From the NCBI GenBank assembly GCA_964642855.1, contig CAZXSK010000002.1:52844-116843 (forward strand): DNA of 64,000 bases, given 5' to 3'. Source of the stretch: CAZXSK01 sp964642855 (GTDB lineage Bacteria; Planctomycetota; Phycisphaerae; SM23-33). Under the pieces are notes generated by a model. It did no database searches, was not told the DNA's origin, and saw nothing but the letters and a program-made list of their open reading frames with translations. Below are positions 15,747-24,628 of this stretch, piece after piece. The translations under genes were made by a program, and so were the position numbers. Each line of letters begins with the position of its first letter. Positions within the stretch are counted from its first letter, which is position 1.

Positions 15747-17002
15747 TGCTCCTGCTCCTGGGGCAGCGGTGCCCCCGCCAGCGGCGTCGCCGCGAAGTAG
15801 TAGTGATAGGGGCGCGACCGTCCGGGAAAGCTCCCGGCGTCGGTCATGCCCGCCTTGCGGAAGAACGGGTGAACGGCCCCCATGGCGGCCAGGGCCTCCA
15901 CGTACGGCGTGCGGGCGGTGCGAATCGCGTGGCGCACGAGCCGAACGGCCAGTCCCAGCCCGCGCCAGATCGGGTGTACCACCACCCGGGAGATACACTC
16001 GATCTCGGCGTTGAGCTTCGCCACGGCAGGCCTGCGAGGCCGGCCTGCATATCGACCGGCCGTGTGAACGTTCCTGCCGCGGCATTGCAGCACCGGCGGG
16101 GAGATAACCGCCACGGCGGCCACACCCGGGCGGGTCAGTTCGACCCCGCTCCGGGGGGCAGGTCGCGGGGGTCGAATGACGTGCACGCGCTTGTGGGCAG
16201 CCGGTCGCCCGGCGAGATAGTGAAAGCACGACAGCTCGTCGTAGTCGGCGATGCTCCCCTGCCTGATCCTCCATTCTGTTCGCCGGCGGCGGGCCGGAGG
16301 CGGGCGCAGCGAGCCCTCCCGCCGGAGCGGCTTGACGACGACCCGGTCCGGCTGGAGGAAGCCCAGCAGTTCCATGCGCGGGGTCGCCAGCACCAGCGAC
16401 ACGTTGGAATCGGTCACGAGCGACCGCACGCGGAGAGACAACGTCGAGGCCGTGTCGAAATCCAACGTCGAGGCGAACTCGTCGGCCAGGACCACCGCAC
16501 CGGGCGCCCGCGATGCCCGGTGCAGCGCCTCGGCCAGGGCGAGACGGTGAAGCTGTCCGCCCGAGAGACACCGCGCGGGGGTCACCAGGGCGGCCGCGTC
16601 GGCCAGGCCACATCGTGAGAGCACCTGCAGGCGCTGATCGAGCGGGCCGCCGGTAAGCGTCTCGACGGCCGGCTTTGCGCTGCATGCCAGCCGCTCGGGC
16701 CTCAGCCAGATCACATCGGTTCCGTCGCGAGTCGCCAGTCGACGGTCCAGCTCGCCCAGCAGGAGCGTTTTACCTCCGCCGGAAGGCCCGACGACCGCGA
16801 GGATCTCGCCCGCCTGAAGGGTTACACGCAGGTCGTCATACAGTTGCTGGCGGAGCTGGCCGGACAGGCCGAACACCTCGGCCAGCAGGCGTGCCTCGCC
16901 GGAAGCGGGCGCGCGGGTAGCGACGGCCGCGGAGATGCAAAGCTCGCGCGGGGGTGGGCGGTGTCCCATCTCTGGGCCGTCGGGCTGGGGGGCTTCAGTC
17001 AT
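15743..17002 (-). CDS. ABC-type ATPase fused to GNAT acetyltransferase domain (COG2401-like)
   Basis: 419 residues; AGGAGGAACC precedes the ATG. Residues about 35-245 are an ABC ATPase: Walker A GPSGGGKT (72-79), signature CLSGGQ (145-150), Walker B VVLADE (170-175). No transmembrane segments are present, so it is not a classical transporter subunit. Residues about 260-405 form a GNAT-like domain with the acetyl-CoA loop region VVVHPIWRGLGLAVRLVRHA and FFRKAGM. This matches the architecture known as COG2401. It lies between a two-HTH protein and TerL with a 4-base overlap into TerL, so the three are co-translated. An ATP-driven acetyltransferase or nucleoprotein-handling role is possible; the substrate is unknown. 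Confidence 0.82.
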   Translation of the reverse strand: MTEAPQPDGPEMGHRPPPRELCISAAVATRAPASGEARLLAEVFGLSGQLRQQLYDDLRVTLQAGEILAVVGPSGGGKTLLLGELDRRLATRDGTDVIWLRPERLACSAKPAVETLTGGPLDQRLQVLSRCGLADAAALVTPARCLSGGQLHRLALAEALHRASRAPGAVVLADEFASTLDFDTASTLSLRVRSLVTDSNVSLVLATPRMELLGFLQPDRVVVKPLRREGSLRPPPARRRRTEWRIRQGSIADYDELSCFHYLAGRPAAHKRVHVIRPPRPAPRSGVELTRPGVAAVAVISPPVLQCRGRNVHTAGRYAGRPRRPAVAKLNAEIECISRVVVHPIWRGLGLAVRLVRHAIRTARTPYVEALAAMGAVHPFFRKAGMTDAGSFPGRSRPYHYYFAATPLAGAPLPQEQEQ

Positions 17003-17038
17003 GGTTCCTCCTGATGTATGGGAATGGAGTAGGCGGGA

Positions 17039-17476
17039 TCAGTCGCCGAGAGGTCCGTTGGACCGGCGGAGGCGCCGAATGGTGACAATCTGGGCGGAGA
17101 TCCTGTCGATCCGTCGGCGAAGCTTGTGGACCGTCAGGCCGACCTCGTCGGCGACCTGGGCGCGGGGCAGGCGCTGGCAGAAGATCATGCGTGCGACCCG
17201 GGCGTCGTCGGGCGGGAGATACGGCAGGGCGCGGGCGGCATCGAGGAACCTGCGGGACGTCATGTGTCTGCAGAGCCTGCGAATGCGGGAGCGGAGACCG
17301 CGGGGCGAGATCCCCATGATATCGGCCAGCATGCTGACAGGCTGATTGTTCAGGAACACGGCCTCGATCAGCCTGCGGTCGTCGGTGGCGAGGAGTCGGG
17401 CCCTTCCTTTGAGGACGGCGTCGGTTCGGGGCAGTCGGGTGGCGGAGCAGATGCTTTCCTTCAGCGATAACGGCAC
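17039..17476 (-). CDS. small two-HTH regulatory protein (sigma region 4-like)
   Basis: 145 residues, basic. Two helix-turn-helix candidates are visible: NNQPVSMLADIMGISPRGLR (about 44-63) and RAQVADEVGLTVHKLRRRID (about 105-124). Each resembles sigma-factor region 4 or a phage late-gene activator. The last residues are charged. It starts the leftward operon continued by the ABC-GNAT and terminase genes and is read from the promoter at 17584-17611. By position it resembles a phage early or late regulator under repressor control. No clear homologue named. Confidence 0.7.
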   Translation of the reverse strand: MPLSLKESICSATRLPRTDAVLKGRARLLATDDRRLIEAVFLNNQPVSMLADIMGISPRGLRSRIRRLCRHMTSRRFLDAARALPYLPPDDARVARMIFCQRLPRAQVADEVGLTVHKLRRRIDRISAQIVTIRRLRRSNGPLGD

Positions 17477-17583
17477 GTTACGTCTCCCTCTGTTCTGCGC
17501 GGCGGCGGGGCTTTGGCGTGGCCTCTGGAAGCCCTCAGTCCCCCGCTGGATGTGGTTGAACAGTACGAATCATTACCCTGAGT

Positions 17584-17611
17584 ATGATAGTTAACAAACT
17601 AACTTAGTCAA
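17584..17611 (-). promoter_or_regulatory. promoter of the terminase operon
   Basis: On the minus strand TTGACT (17611-17606), 16-base spacer, TATCAT (17589-17584), both 5/6 to consensus. The spacer is almost wholly occupied by the operator palindrome at 17589-17604. Confidence 0.6.
17589..17604. promoter_or_regulatory. candidate repressor operator AGTTA-N6-TAACT
   Basis: Perfect 5+5 inverted repeat with 6-base spacer lying between the -35 and -10 boxes of the leftward promoter. The adjacent S24-family repressor is the obvious candidate to bind it. Confidence 0.55.
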
Positions 17612-17629
17612 GCGATTTTCGAGAAATTT

Positions 17630-17658
17630 TTGTTGTATGCCAAACAAATTCCGATAAT
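17630..17658 (+). promoter_or_regulatory. possible promoter of the S24 repressor gene
   Basis: TTGTTG (17630-17635), 17-base spacer, GATAAT (17653-17658) in an AT-rich patch 25 bases before the repressor ATG. The -10 box is good, the -35 weak. Confidence 0.45.
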
Positions 17659-17683
17659 ATATCGCTGGAAAGGAACTTGCAGC

Positions 17684-18469
17684 ATGGCCTTGGGAGACAT
17701 ACTGAGAACGAGGCGGGAAGAGCTGGGGCTTACCCAGCAGGAGGTCTCCAGCCGGGCGGAAATCTCCAAGCCCTACCTGTCCCAGATCGAGACCGGTAAG
17801 GTGCGCAACCCCCCCACCGATCGCGTGCTGGGGGCGCTCGAACGCGCCCTGACGATGCAGGCGGGAACGCTGACCAGGCTGGCGCACATCGAGCGAACGC
17901 CCCCCGACGTTCGCGAGGAACACCAGCAGCTCCAGGCGAAGGTCGATCAACTCCGCGAGGTGCTCCGCCGACTGACCGGCAGCGGCGAACGCACCGTCGC
18001 CGAGGGGTTGGACCTCCATGAAATGCTCGACGCGCCCGAAGGCGACGGCAGCGCCCAACTGTGCGCGGGCTCGCCCGTGCCGGTCATCAACAGCGTGCAG
18101 GCGGGCTACCCACAGGACTTCACCGACCTGGACTACCCTGCCGGCGTGGCTGATGAGTACATCCGCTGCCCGGAGATGAGCGACGCCCAGGCGTTTGCAG
18201 CCCGCGTCGTAGGCGATTCGATGGAGCCCCGCTATCACCAGGGCGACGTGGTGGTCTTCTCGCCCAATACGCCCGTCAAGAACGGCGCGGACTGCTTCGT
18301 GCGGTTCGAGGGCGGGGGAACCTCCTTCAAGCGGTTCTACCAGGACGACCCCGAAACCGTCCGTCTCCAGCCGCTGAACCCCCAGTACCCGCCCGAGACC
18401 TACCCGGCCGAGCAGATCACCGGGCTCTGGCCGGCGGTCTATCGCATCGAGAAACTCCCGAATGCCTGA
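17684..18469 (+). CDS. XRE-family repressor with S24 (LexA/CI-like) peptidase domain
   Basis: 261 residues from the ATG at 17684 (AAAGGAA upstream). The N-terminal Cro/CI helix-turn-helix is clear: ILRTRREELGLTQQEVSSRA followed by ISKPYLSQIETGKVRNP. A helical linker, probably coiled (EEHQQLQAKVDQLREVLRRL), follows. The C-terminal S24 domain contains VVGDSMEPRYHQGDVVVFS with the catalytic Ser, and SFKRFYQ with the catalytic Lys. Members of this family bind operators as dimers and many self-cleave when RecA is activated by DNA damage. It diverges from the HTH/ABC-GNAT/terminase operon, exactly like a lysogeny repressor. A second possible target is its own promoter. Confidence 0.9.
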   Translation: MALGDILRTRREELGLTQQEVSSRAEISKPYLSQIETGKVRNPPTDRVLGALERALTMQAGTLTRLAHIERTPPDVREEHQQLQAKVDQLREVLRRLTGSGERTVAEGLDLHEMLDAPEGDGSAQLCAGSPVPVINSVQAGYPQDFTDLDYPAGVADEYIRCPEMSDAQAFAARVVGDSMEPRYHQGDVVVFSPNTPVKNGADCFVRFEGGGTSFKRFYQDDPETVRLQPLNPQYPPETYPAEQITGLWPAVYRIEKLPNA

Positions 18470-18476
18470 TCGGCAT

Positions 18477-18498
18477 GCGGGGCAGAAGCGGGCCCCGC
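18477..18498. terminator. hairpin between convergent genes
   Basis: Stem GCGGGGC / GCCCCGC with an 8-base loop between the repressor gene and the converging hybrid kinase gene; no T-run. Confidence 0.4.
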
Positions 18499-18511
18499 CC
18501 GGCCGGTGGGT

Positions 18512-21172
18512 CTACTTCGCGGAGATGATGCGGTGAAGCTTGCGGAGCAGTTCGCCGGGCGCGTAGGGCTTGCGGATCATGCTGATTCCCTCGTCGAGGT
18601 CCGCGTCGCTGAGATCCTCGTAACTGTAGCCGGTCGAGAACAGCACGGGCATGGTGGGCGCCTGTCTGCGGAGGGCCTCGCAGACCTCCCGGCCGCTCGC
18701 ACCGGGCATGATCACGTCCAGCACGGCCGCATCGACCTCGCGGGCGTGGTCGCGCACCAGGCGGAGCCCCTCGATGCCGTCCCTCGCGACCAGCACGCGG
18801 TAGCCTGCAGACCGCAGGACCGAGAGGGTCAATTTCCGGACCGATTCATCATCCTCGGCCAGCAGGATCGTCCTGCCGCCCCCGCTGCCGGCCGGGCCGG
18901 AGGGCTCGTCGGTGTTCTCAGGCCCGGGGTCTCCCTCCGCTGCGGGGAGGTAGATATCGAAGGTGGTACCCTCGCCAGGCGCGGAGTCGACGTCGATCAC
19001 TCCCGAGTGCCGCGCGACGGCGGCGTAGACCATCGCCAGGCCCAGGCCGGTGCCCCGCCCGCGCTGCTTGGTCGTAAAGAACGGCTCGAAGATCCGCTCG
19101 CGGGTCTGTTCGTCCATGCCCTCTCCCGTATCGCGGACGCAGATGTGCAAGAACCGGTCGACTTCCAACTCGGGGTATCGCCGCAGGAACGCGCGGTCGG
19201 CGGTGAAGTTGTCGACCTCGATGGTCAGCTCCCCCCCTTCGGGCATGGCGTCCCGCGCGTTGATGCACAGGTTCATGATCACCTGCTCGACCTGCCCGCG
19301 GTCGGCGTAGATCCGCCGGAGTTCCGACGGCGCGGTGACCGTCAGCGAGACGTTCTCGGTAATCACCCGCCGGAGCATCCGCGCCAGCTCGTCGATCAGT
19401 TCGCCGAGGTCGAGGTACTCCGGCTGGATCTGCTCCCGCCGGCTGAAAGTCAGAAGCTGGCGGGTGAGCGTGGCCGCCCGGTCGGCAGCTCTTCGCGACT
19501 CGCTGAGCAACTCGACGATGTCCTGGTTGTCGGCGACGTCCTGCATCGCCAGGTCGAGGTAGCCGAGAATCGCCTGCAGCAGGTTGTTGAAATCGTGGGC
19601 CACGCCTCCGGCGAGCTGCCCGACGGCTTCCATCTTCTGCGACTGCTGAAGCTGCTGCTGGAGTTCGGCGCGCTGCTGGTCGGCCTCGACGCGCCCGGTG
19701 ATGTCGATGGCCATGCCGATGGCGCCGGTCACCTGGCCGTCTTCGTCGCGAACGGGCGTGTAATGCACGGCGAAGTGACGGTCCCCGCTGGCGATCTCTC
19801 CGCGAGTGGCCTGCCCGCGGAGTGCCCCAAGCGCGAGATCCACCGGCACGACGGGACTGGCGTCCCTGTCGAGCACGCCGGCGTTGCCAAGCTGGGCGGG
19901 CGAAAGATTCAGCTCCTCCAGGCCGCTGCCCTCGGAGAACAGTACCTTGCCCTCGGTATCGATCGCCCAGAGGACCACCGGCGCGTGGCGAATGAGCATN
20001 NNNNNNNNNNNNNNNNNNNNNNNNNNNNNNNNNNNNNNNNNNNNNNNNNNNNNNNNNNNNNNNNNNNNNNNNNNNNNNNNNNNNNNNNNNNNNNNNNNNG
20101 AGAACAGCACCCGCGCGCTTTGCCCGAGCAGTTCCTGCGGATCGTAGCCGGTCATCTGGCAGATGCGGTCGTTGACGTGGCAGATCACGCCCCCGGCGAT
20201 CACCCCAATACCCACCGGGGCTGCGCGGAACAGACTTTCCATGCGTGCCTGGCTTCGGCGTAGCTCTTCCTCGGCCCGGCGACGGTTGCTGATGTCCCGC
20301 ACGGCGGCGATCACGCGGCGCTGGTCCCGGATGGTCACCGGCCGGAGCACCACCTCGACCCAGAATTCCCTGCCGTCGCTGCGCGTCGCGCGGGCCTGGA
20401 AGGTCTCGATGCCGGTCCGCAGGCATCGGCGGAGGCGCTCGATCGCGGCGGGCTCATCCAGCGGCTCGCCTTCGGTGCGTGAACGCAGCACGTGCAGCGA
20501 GGGCATCTCGCCCGGCTGGCAGCCGTACATCCGAAGGAGCGTTTCGTTGGCGTCGACGAGCTGTCCGGTCTGCGGATCATGCACGGCGATGCCTTCGGTC
20601 GTGGAGTTGAATATCTCGCGGTAGTTGCGCTCGCTTTCGATCAGGGCTTCCAGCGCCTCCCTGCGGTCGGAAATGTCGCGTGCGACGATCTGAACGGCCT
20701 GGGTGCCCTGCCAGATCATCTGTGCGCTGGCCATCTCGACGTCCACGAGCTGGCCGTCGTCGGCGACGACCGTGAAGTTCCGAAGCTCGGTGCGGCCCTT
20801 TTCCTTCAGCTCGGCCCTGCGCTGTTCGACGAGTTCCCGGTCCTGGGAGCGAACAAAATCGTAGACCGACCGCCCGATGAGTTCGTCGGGTTCGGATGCG
20901 CGTAGCAGCCTGGCCGCTGCGGGGTTGGCGAAGTCGATTCGGCCGTCGACATGCACAACGATGGCATCGGGAGAGAGTTCAGCAAGAACACTCCAGGCGT
21001 CCTGGCGCCTGGCGAGCAGGTCCTCGGCGCCTGCCAAGCTCTTGCGAAGTCGCGAGATCTCCGCATTCAGCCCAAGGTTGCCGTCTCCCAGTTCATGCCC
21101 CATCGCAGTTCCTGCGTACACAGAAGACATCACGTCCAGTTGGGCGTCATCATGGTAGGTATTACGATACAT
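18512..21172 (-). CDS. multi-PAS hybrid sensor histidine kinase with receiver domain (contains assembly gap)
   Basis: About 886 residues as assembled; GGGAG lies 9 bases before the ATG. There is no signal peptide or transmembrane helix, so it is cytosolic. The order is: short coiled N-terminus; PAS 1 (about 58-175, SPDAIVVHVDGRIDFANPA); PAS 2 (about 182-298, STTEGIAVHDPQTGQLVDAN); PAS 3 (from about 305, APVGIGVIAGGVICHVND) running into 100 N; a fourth PAS; HisKA with the phospho-His in VAHDFNNLLQAIL; HATPase (NLCINARDAMPEGG, DTGEGM, GTGLGLAM); and a receiver domain (LLAEDDES, phospho-Asp in AVLDVIMPG). The frame is kept across the gap. The ligand and output partner are unknown. Confidence 0.88.
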   Translation of the reverse strand: MYRNTYHDDAQLDVMSSVYAGTAMGHELGDGNLGLNAEISRLRKSLAGAEDLLARRQDAWSVLAELSPDAIVVHVDGRIDFANPAAARLLRASEPDELIGRSVYDFVRSQDRELVEQRRAELKEKGRTELRNFTVVADDGQLVDVEMASAQMIWQGTQAVQIVARDISDRREALEALIESERNYREIFNSTTEGIAVHDPQTGQLVDANETLLRMYGCQPGEMPSLHVLRSRTEGEPLDEPAAIERLRRCLRTGIETFQARATRSDGREFWVEVVLRPVTIRDQRRVIAAVRDISNRRRAEEELRRSQARMESLFRAAPVGIGVIAGGVICHVNDRICQMTGYDPQELLGQSARVLFXXXXXXXXXXXXXXXXXXXXXXXXXXXXXXXXXXMLIRHAPVVLWAIDTEGKVLFSEGSGLEELNLSPAQLGNAGVLDRDASPVVPVDLALGALRGQATRGEIASGDRHFAVHYTPVRDEDGQVTGAIGMAIDITGRVEADQQRAELQQQLQQSQKMEAVGQLAGGVAHDFNNLLQAILGYLDLAMQDVADNQDIVELLSESRRAADRAATLTRQLLTFSRREQIQPEYLDLGELIDELARMLRRVITENVSLTVTAPSELRRIYADRGQVEQVIMNLCINARDAMPEGGELTIEVDNFTADRAFLRRYPELEVDRFLHICVRDTGEGMDEQTRERIFEPFFTTKQRGRGTGLGLAMVYAAVARHSGVIDVDSAPGEGTTFDIYLPAAEGDPGPENTDEPSGPAGSGGGRTILLAEDDESVRKLTLSVLRSAGYRVLVARDGIEGLRLVRDHAREVDAAVLDVIMPGASGREVCEALRRQAPTMPVLFSTGYSYEDLSDADLDEGISMIRKPYAPGELLRKLHRIISAK
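20000..20099. other. assembly gap (100 N)
   Basis: Undetermined bases inside the third/fourth PAS region of the hybrid kinase. Near-identical PAS repeats could have been collapsed here. Confidence 0.99.
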
Positions 21173-21230
21173 ACCCGGTGCTCCCTGGCACGATCATGAT
21201 AGGCCCGTCCGGGCGGGCGGTCAAATCCGC

Positions 21231-22358
21231 TTACAGGATCGGATCGGCGACCCGGGAAACTTCTGCATAAAGCCGCTCGTGGGCCCGGATGCTCGAATCG
21301 AGGGAGAACCGATCGATCACCCGCACCCGCCCCGCTTCGCCCAGCTTCTCGCGAAGTGGCGGACGCGTCACGAGTTGCTCGATCGCCATCGCCAGGGCGG
21401 CTACGTCGCCGGGGGGAACCAGCAGGCCGGTCTCGCCGGGAGAGACGACTTCCCGCAGGCCGGGCACGTCGGAAGCGATCACGGGCAATCCCGCCGCCAT
21501 CGCCTCGGCCGCGGCCAGGCCGAACCCTTCCCACAGGCTCGGAAGGACCAGCACGTCGGCCGCCGAGAGCACCGAACGGACGTCGCCGACGTAGCCCAGG
21601 TGTCTGCAGCGGCTTCCGCCCTCGCCGAAACGGACGTAGGTTTCCACGAGGTCGCGCTGGGGTCCGTCTCCGGCGACGACGATATCGACCGCGTCGCCGC
21701 GGGCGCCGAGATGGCTGAGCGCCCCCAGCAGCACGTTGACGCCTTTCTGGGCGTCCAGCCGCCCGACGAACGCCAGCAGCGGCCGGTCGTCCGGCAGCGA
21801 CCACCGCTGCCGAAGGCGCCTGCGGGCGGCGATGTCGCAGGCATACGCCGAGGCGTCCACGCCGTTATGGATCACCCGGTACCGCGCGTCGGGCAGGCCC
21901 GCCCGCCGGCGATGGTGGTCTTTGACCGACTCGGAGACGCAGACGATCTTCTCGCACGCCCCGGCCGTCATGCGGGCGAAGGCGTACTGCCACGGCCTGA
22001 ACCTCGCCTCGGCGACGTGCACCGTGTGTACCAGATGGCGGACCCCCGCCAGCCAGGCGGCCGGCCTGCCGACCAGATCGGCGTGGAACAGGTGCGTGTG
22101 CAGGATATCGACCCGCCAGCGACGCAGCAGCCTCACGAGTCGCGCGAAGCTGGGCGCGTCGACCCGGCAGCAGATGTCGAGGACCTCCACCGGCAGGCCC
22201 GCACGCGCCAACCAGCCGGCCACCTCCCCGCCGCGCAGGGCGATCACGCCGACCTCGAACCGTTCGCGGTCCAGGCGCCGGGCGAGTTCGTACACCACCC
22301 GCTCCGCCCCCGCGGGATGCAGTTCGGTGATCAGTTGCGCGATGCGGATGCGTCTCAT
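21231..22358 (-). CDS. glycosyltransferase family 4 (group 1) protein
   Basis: 375 residues. The N-terminal acceptor half starts RIAQLITELHPAGAERVVYE, the usual opening of GT4 enzymes, and includes HTHLFHADLVGR. The C-terminal donor-binding half has LLAFVGRLDAQKGVNVLL, VLPSLWEGFGLAAAEAMAAG and the retaining-enzyme E-x7-E pattern within it, then VVSPGETGLLVPPGD. It transfers a sugar from a nucleotide-sugar donor, probably at the cytosolic face for surface polysaccharide or lipid glycan. No other glycan genes are adjacent. It lies 58 bases upstream of the hybrid kinase on the same strand. Confidence 0.9.
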   Translation of the reverse strand: MRRIRIAQLITELHPAGAERVVYELARRLDRERFEVGVIALRGGEVAGWLARAGLPVEVLDICCRVDAPSFARLVRLLRRWRVDILHTHLFHADLVGRPAAWLAGVRHLVHTVHVAEARFRPWQYAFARMTAGACEKIVCVSESVKDHHRRRAGLPDARYRVIHNGVDASAYACDIAARRRLRQRWSLPDDRPLLAFVGRLDAQKGVNVLLGALSHLGARGDAVDIVVAGDGPQRDLVETYVRFGEGGSRCRHLGYVGDVRSVLSAADVLVLPSLWEGFGLAAAEAMAAGLPVIASDVPGLREVVSPGETGLLVPPGDVAALAMAIEQLVTRPPLREKLGEAGRVRVIDRFSLDSSIRAHERLYAEVSRVADPIL

Positions 22359-22469
22359 GATGCGTCAGATACCTCCGGCTGGGTGTCCACGGCCCCCTGC
22401 CATTGTCGCTGGAAAACCCCCGCCCGCAAGGGTAGACTCGCCCGCGGAAATCATCCCGGGAGGACACCC

Positions 22470-23144
22470 ATGAACGAACACGACCTGTCACGCCGCGAGC
22501 TGGCGAAGATGATCGACCACGCCAACCTTCACCCCGGCGCCACGGCCGGGGATCTGAAGTACAACGCCGAAATCGCCCTGCGGTTCGACGTCGCCTGTTT
22601 GTGCGTGCGGCCGTTCGAAGTCGCCGACGCCGCCGCGCTGCTGCGGGACTCCGACGTGGCGGTGGGCACCGTGGTGGGGTTCCCGCATGGCAGCTCCAGC
22701 CGGACGGTGAAAATCGCCGAGGCGCTGGACGCCATCGCCGACGGGGCCGTCGAGCTGGACATGGTCATCAACATCGGCAAGCTCCGCGAGGGCGACGCCG
22801 ACTACGTGCGCGACGAGATTGCCGGGGTCGTCCAGGCCGCCGAGGAACGGACCGTGAAGGTCATCCTGGAATGCTGCTACCTCGACCACGACCAGATGGC
22901 CTCGGGCTGCCGGGCGGCCATCGACGCCGGGGCGGATTTCGTGAAAACTTCCACGGGCTTCGGCGACGTGGGGGCGACGACCGAGAACGTGGCCTTCCTC
23001 CGCGAGCAGGTCGGCGACCGTGCGGGCGTGAAGGCGGCCGGCGGGATCCGCTGCCTCGACGACGCACTGGCGATGATCCACGCCGGCGCGACGCGCCTGG
23101 GGACCTCGTCGGTCGAAGCGATCCTCAGCCACGTGCACGACTGA
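22470..23144 (+). CDS. deoC: deoxyribose-phosphate aldolase
   Basis: 224 residues from the ATG at 22470 (GGGAGGACACCC upstream), normal length for DeoC. Typical motifs are present: MIDHANLHPGAT, VCVRPFEV-like LCVRPFEVADAAALL, VVGFPHGSSSRTVK, ELDMVINIGKL, the Schiff-base lysine in DFVKTSTGFG, and GVKAAGGIRCLDDALAMI. It splits 2-deoxyribose-5-phosphate into glyceraldehyde-3-phosphate and acetaldehyde in nucleoside breakdown. No other deo genes are nearby. The membrane-protein gene follows after 31 bases, so they may be co-transcribed. Confidence 0.94.
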   Translation: MNEHDLSRRELAKMIDHANLHPGATAGDLKYNAEIALRFDVACLCVRPFEVADAAALLRDSDVAVGTVVGFPHGSSSRTVKIAEALDAIADGAVELDMVINIGKLREGDADYVRDEIAGVVQAAEERTVKVILECCYLDHDQMASGCRAAIDAGADFVKTSTGFGDVGATTENVAFLREQVGDRAGVKAAGGIRCLDDALAMIHAGATRLGTSSVEAILSHVHD

Positions 23145-23175
23145 CCCGCTCGGCGAATCCAGAAAGGGGCATCCT

Positions 23176-24495
23176 GTGAGCAAGTCGCAACGGACCGTTC
23201 TCATCATCAGCCGGGTCGTGGTGCTGATCCTGGCCGGCCTGGCGACGCTGTCGCTGCTGAGCGAGCGATACCGTCCGCTGGGCGAGGGGGCGCGGTTTCA
23301 CTTGGGGCAGATTGACCTGACATACGAGATCGCCAAGAGCATGGGCGACGGCCTGCTTCGCGAGGACGGCCGGCTGTTGCCGGTGCAGGCCCGCGGGCGG
23401 GCCCTGCTGCTGCCGCTGCTGCTCGTGCCGACGGCCCTGATCGCGATGCGCTGCTGGCCGATCGGCTGGATCCGCAAGGTCCTGATTCTCGCCACGGCGG
23501 CCGGGTCGTTGTGGCTGGGCGCCGTGCTGGCGGGGGCCGGGATGGGCCTCGCAGCCGACGGGCTGCGCGAGCTGGATGAAGGCGCAGCCATCGAGGCCGC
23601 CCTGAGATGGGAACCCCTTGCCGTCGGTGCAGCGGGCATGATCGTGCTGCTGTCCTGGCTGGTGATGGCCGCACTGATCGAATACGAACCCGACGGGGAC
23701 ACGCCCCCTCCCCCTCCGCGGGAGGGTTCGAACGTCTGGCGGATGGGCTCGACGCTGACCTGGGCGCTGGTCGGAGCGGCCGGGGCGGGCGCCGCGGTCA
23801 ACGCGATATCTCTCCACCCGGTTTCCGCGGTGGCATGCGCAGCGGCGTTTGGTTTGGGCGTCACGGGCCTGCTGGGCCGGCGGTGGGCGGCGCGATGGGC
23901 CTTCGCGCCGGCGATGCTCGCACTGAGCCCGGCCGGGGTATGGGTGGCGTCGCTGGGTTTGCTTGCGCGCTACGACCTGGCGACGGAGGTCCAAGGTCGG
24001 CCCCAGACGGTGGACGCCACGATTGACGGGAAGCTGACCGGACGGTTCACCCGCCTGCCCCTGATGCTTTCGCTGCTGCTGGTCGGCGCGCTGGGCTTCG
24101 TAGCCGTTTCGGTGGTTTACCAACTTGGCAGCATTCTGCCCGTCCTGCGACGGGCGATGTTCGCTTTCCACGGAGCCGGGATGATCGCCGTCGCAGCCGT
24201 CGGGGCAGCGCTGGCGATTGCGTGGGCGATCACCAGCCGGCGAGGCCGGGCCGTGCGAATCTCCGTCGCCGGGGCGATCTCGGCGGTGGGAGTACTGGCC
24301 GTGCTGTCGGTGATGGTGCTGATTCCCGCGTGGCATGAGCGGAAGCGGGATTCGATGATCGTCGAATGGCCGGCGGCCGTNNNNNNNNNNNNNNNNNNNN
24401 NNNNNNNNNNNNNNNNNNNNNNNNNNNNNNNNNNNNNNNNNNNNNNNNNNNNNNNNNNNNNNNNNNNNNNNNNNNNNNNNTGCTTCCGGAGGTAG
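23176..24495 (+). CDS. polytopic membrane protein of unknown function (3' end in assembly gap)
   Basis: GTG start at 23176 after AGAAAGGGG. About 400 residues before a run of 100 N at 24381. Eight to ten hydrophobic segments are evident, for example VLIISRVVVLILAGLATLSL and LLLPLLLVPTALIAM, with a Pro-rich cytosolic or periplasmic loop (PDGDTPPPPPREGS). No transport or enzyme family recognised. After the gap the formal frame gives only CFRR and stop at 24495; another frame gives LPEVARLLPVVD and stop at 24519-24521, so the true end is uncertain. May be co-transcribed with deoC. Confidence 0.65.
   Translation: MSKSQRTVLIISRVVVLILAGLATLSLLSERYRPLGEGARFHLGQIDLTYEIAKSMGDGLLREDGRLLPVQARGRALLLPLLLVPTALIAMRCWPIGWIRKVLILATAAGSLWLGAVLAGAGMGLAADGLRELDEGAAIEAALRWEPLAVGAAGMIVLLSWLVMAALIEYEPDGDTPPPPPREGSNVWRMGSTLTWALVGAAGAGAAVNAISLHPVSAVACAAAFGLGVTGLLGRRWAARWAFAPAMLALSPAGVWVASLGLLARYDLATEVQGRPQTVDATIDGKLTGRFTRLPLMLSLLLVGALGFVAVSVVYQLGSILPVLRRAMFAFHGAGMIAVAAVGAALAIAWAITSRRGRAVRISVAGAISAVGVLAVLSVMVLIPAWHERKRDSMIVEWPAAXXXXXXXXXXXXXXXXXXXXXXXXXXXXXXXXXXCFRR
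24381..24480. other. assembly gap (100 N)
   Basis: Undetermined bases at the 3' end of the membrane-protein gene; the number is probably a placeholder. Confidence 0.99.
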
Positions 24496-24628
24496 CCAGG
24501 CTGCTGCCGGTTGTCGACTAGGCTGTGTCTGATCCGCGCTTGACGAAACGCCAAACCGCTTTATCATTTCGTCGGAGCCCGCTGGGAGGGCCAGCGGCGC
24601 AAAGGATCTCAGAACAGAGGAGCCCGCC

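Noticed and set aside
14133..18469. Complete prophage
   Set aside because: Only TerL, an ABC-GNAT protein and two regulators are present; no structural, lysis or integration genes and no att-like repeats were seen.
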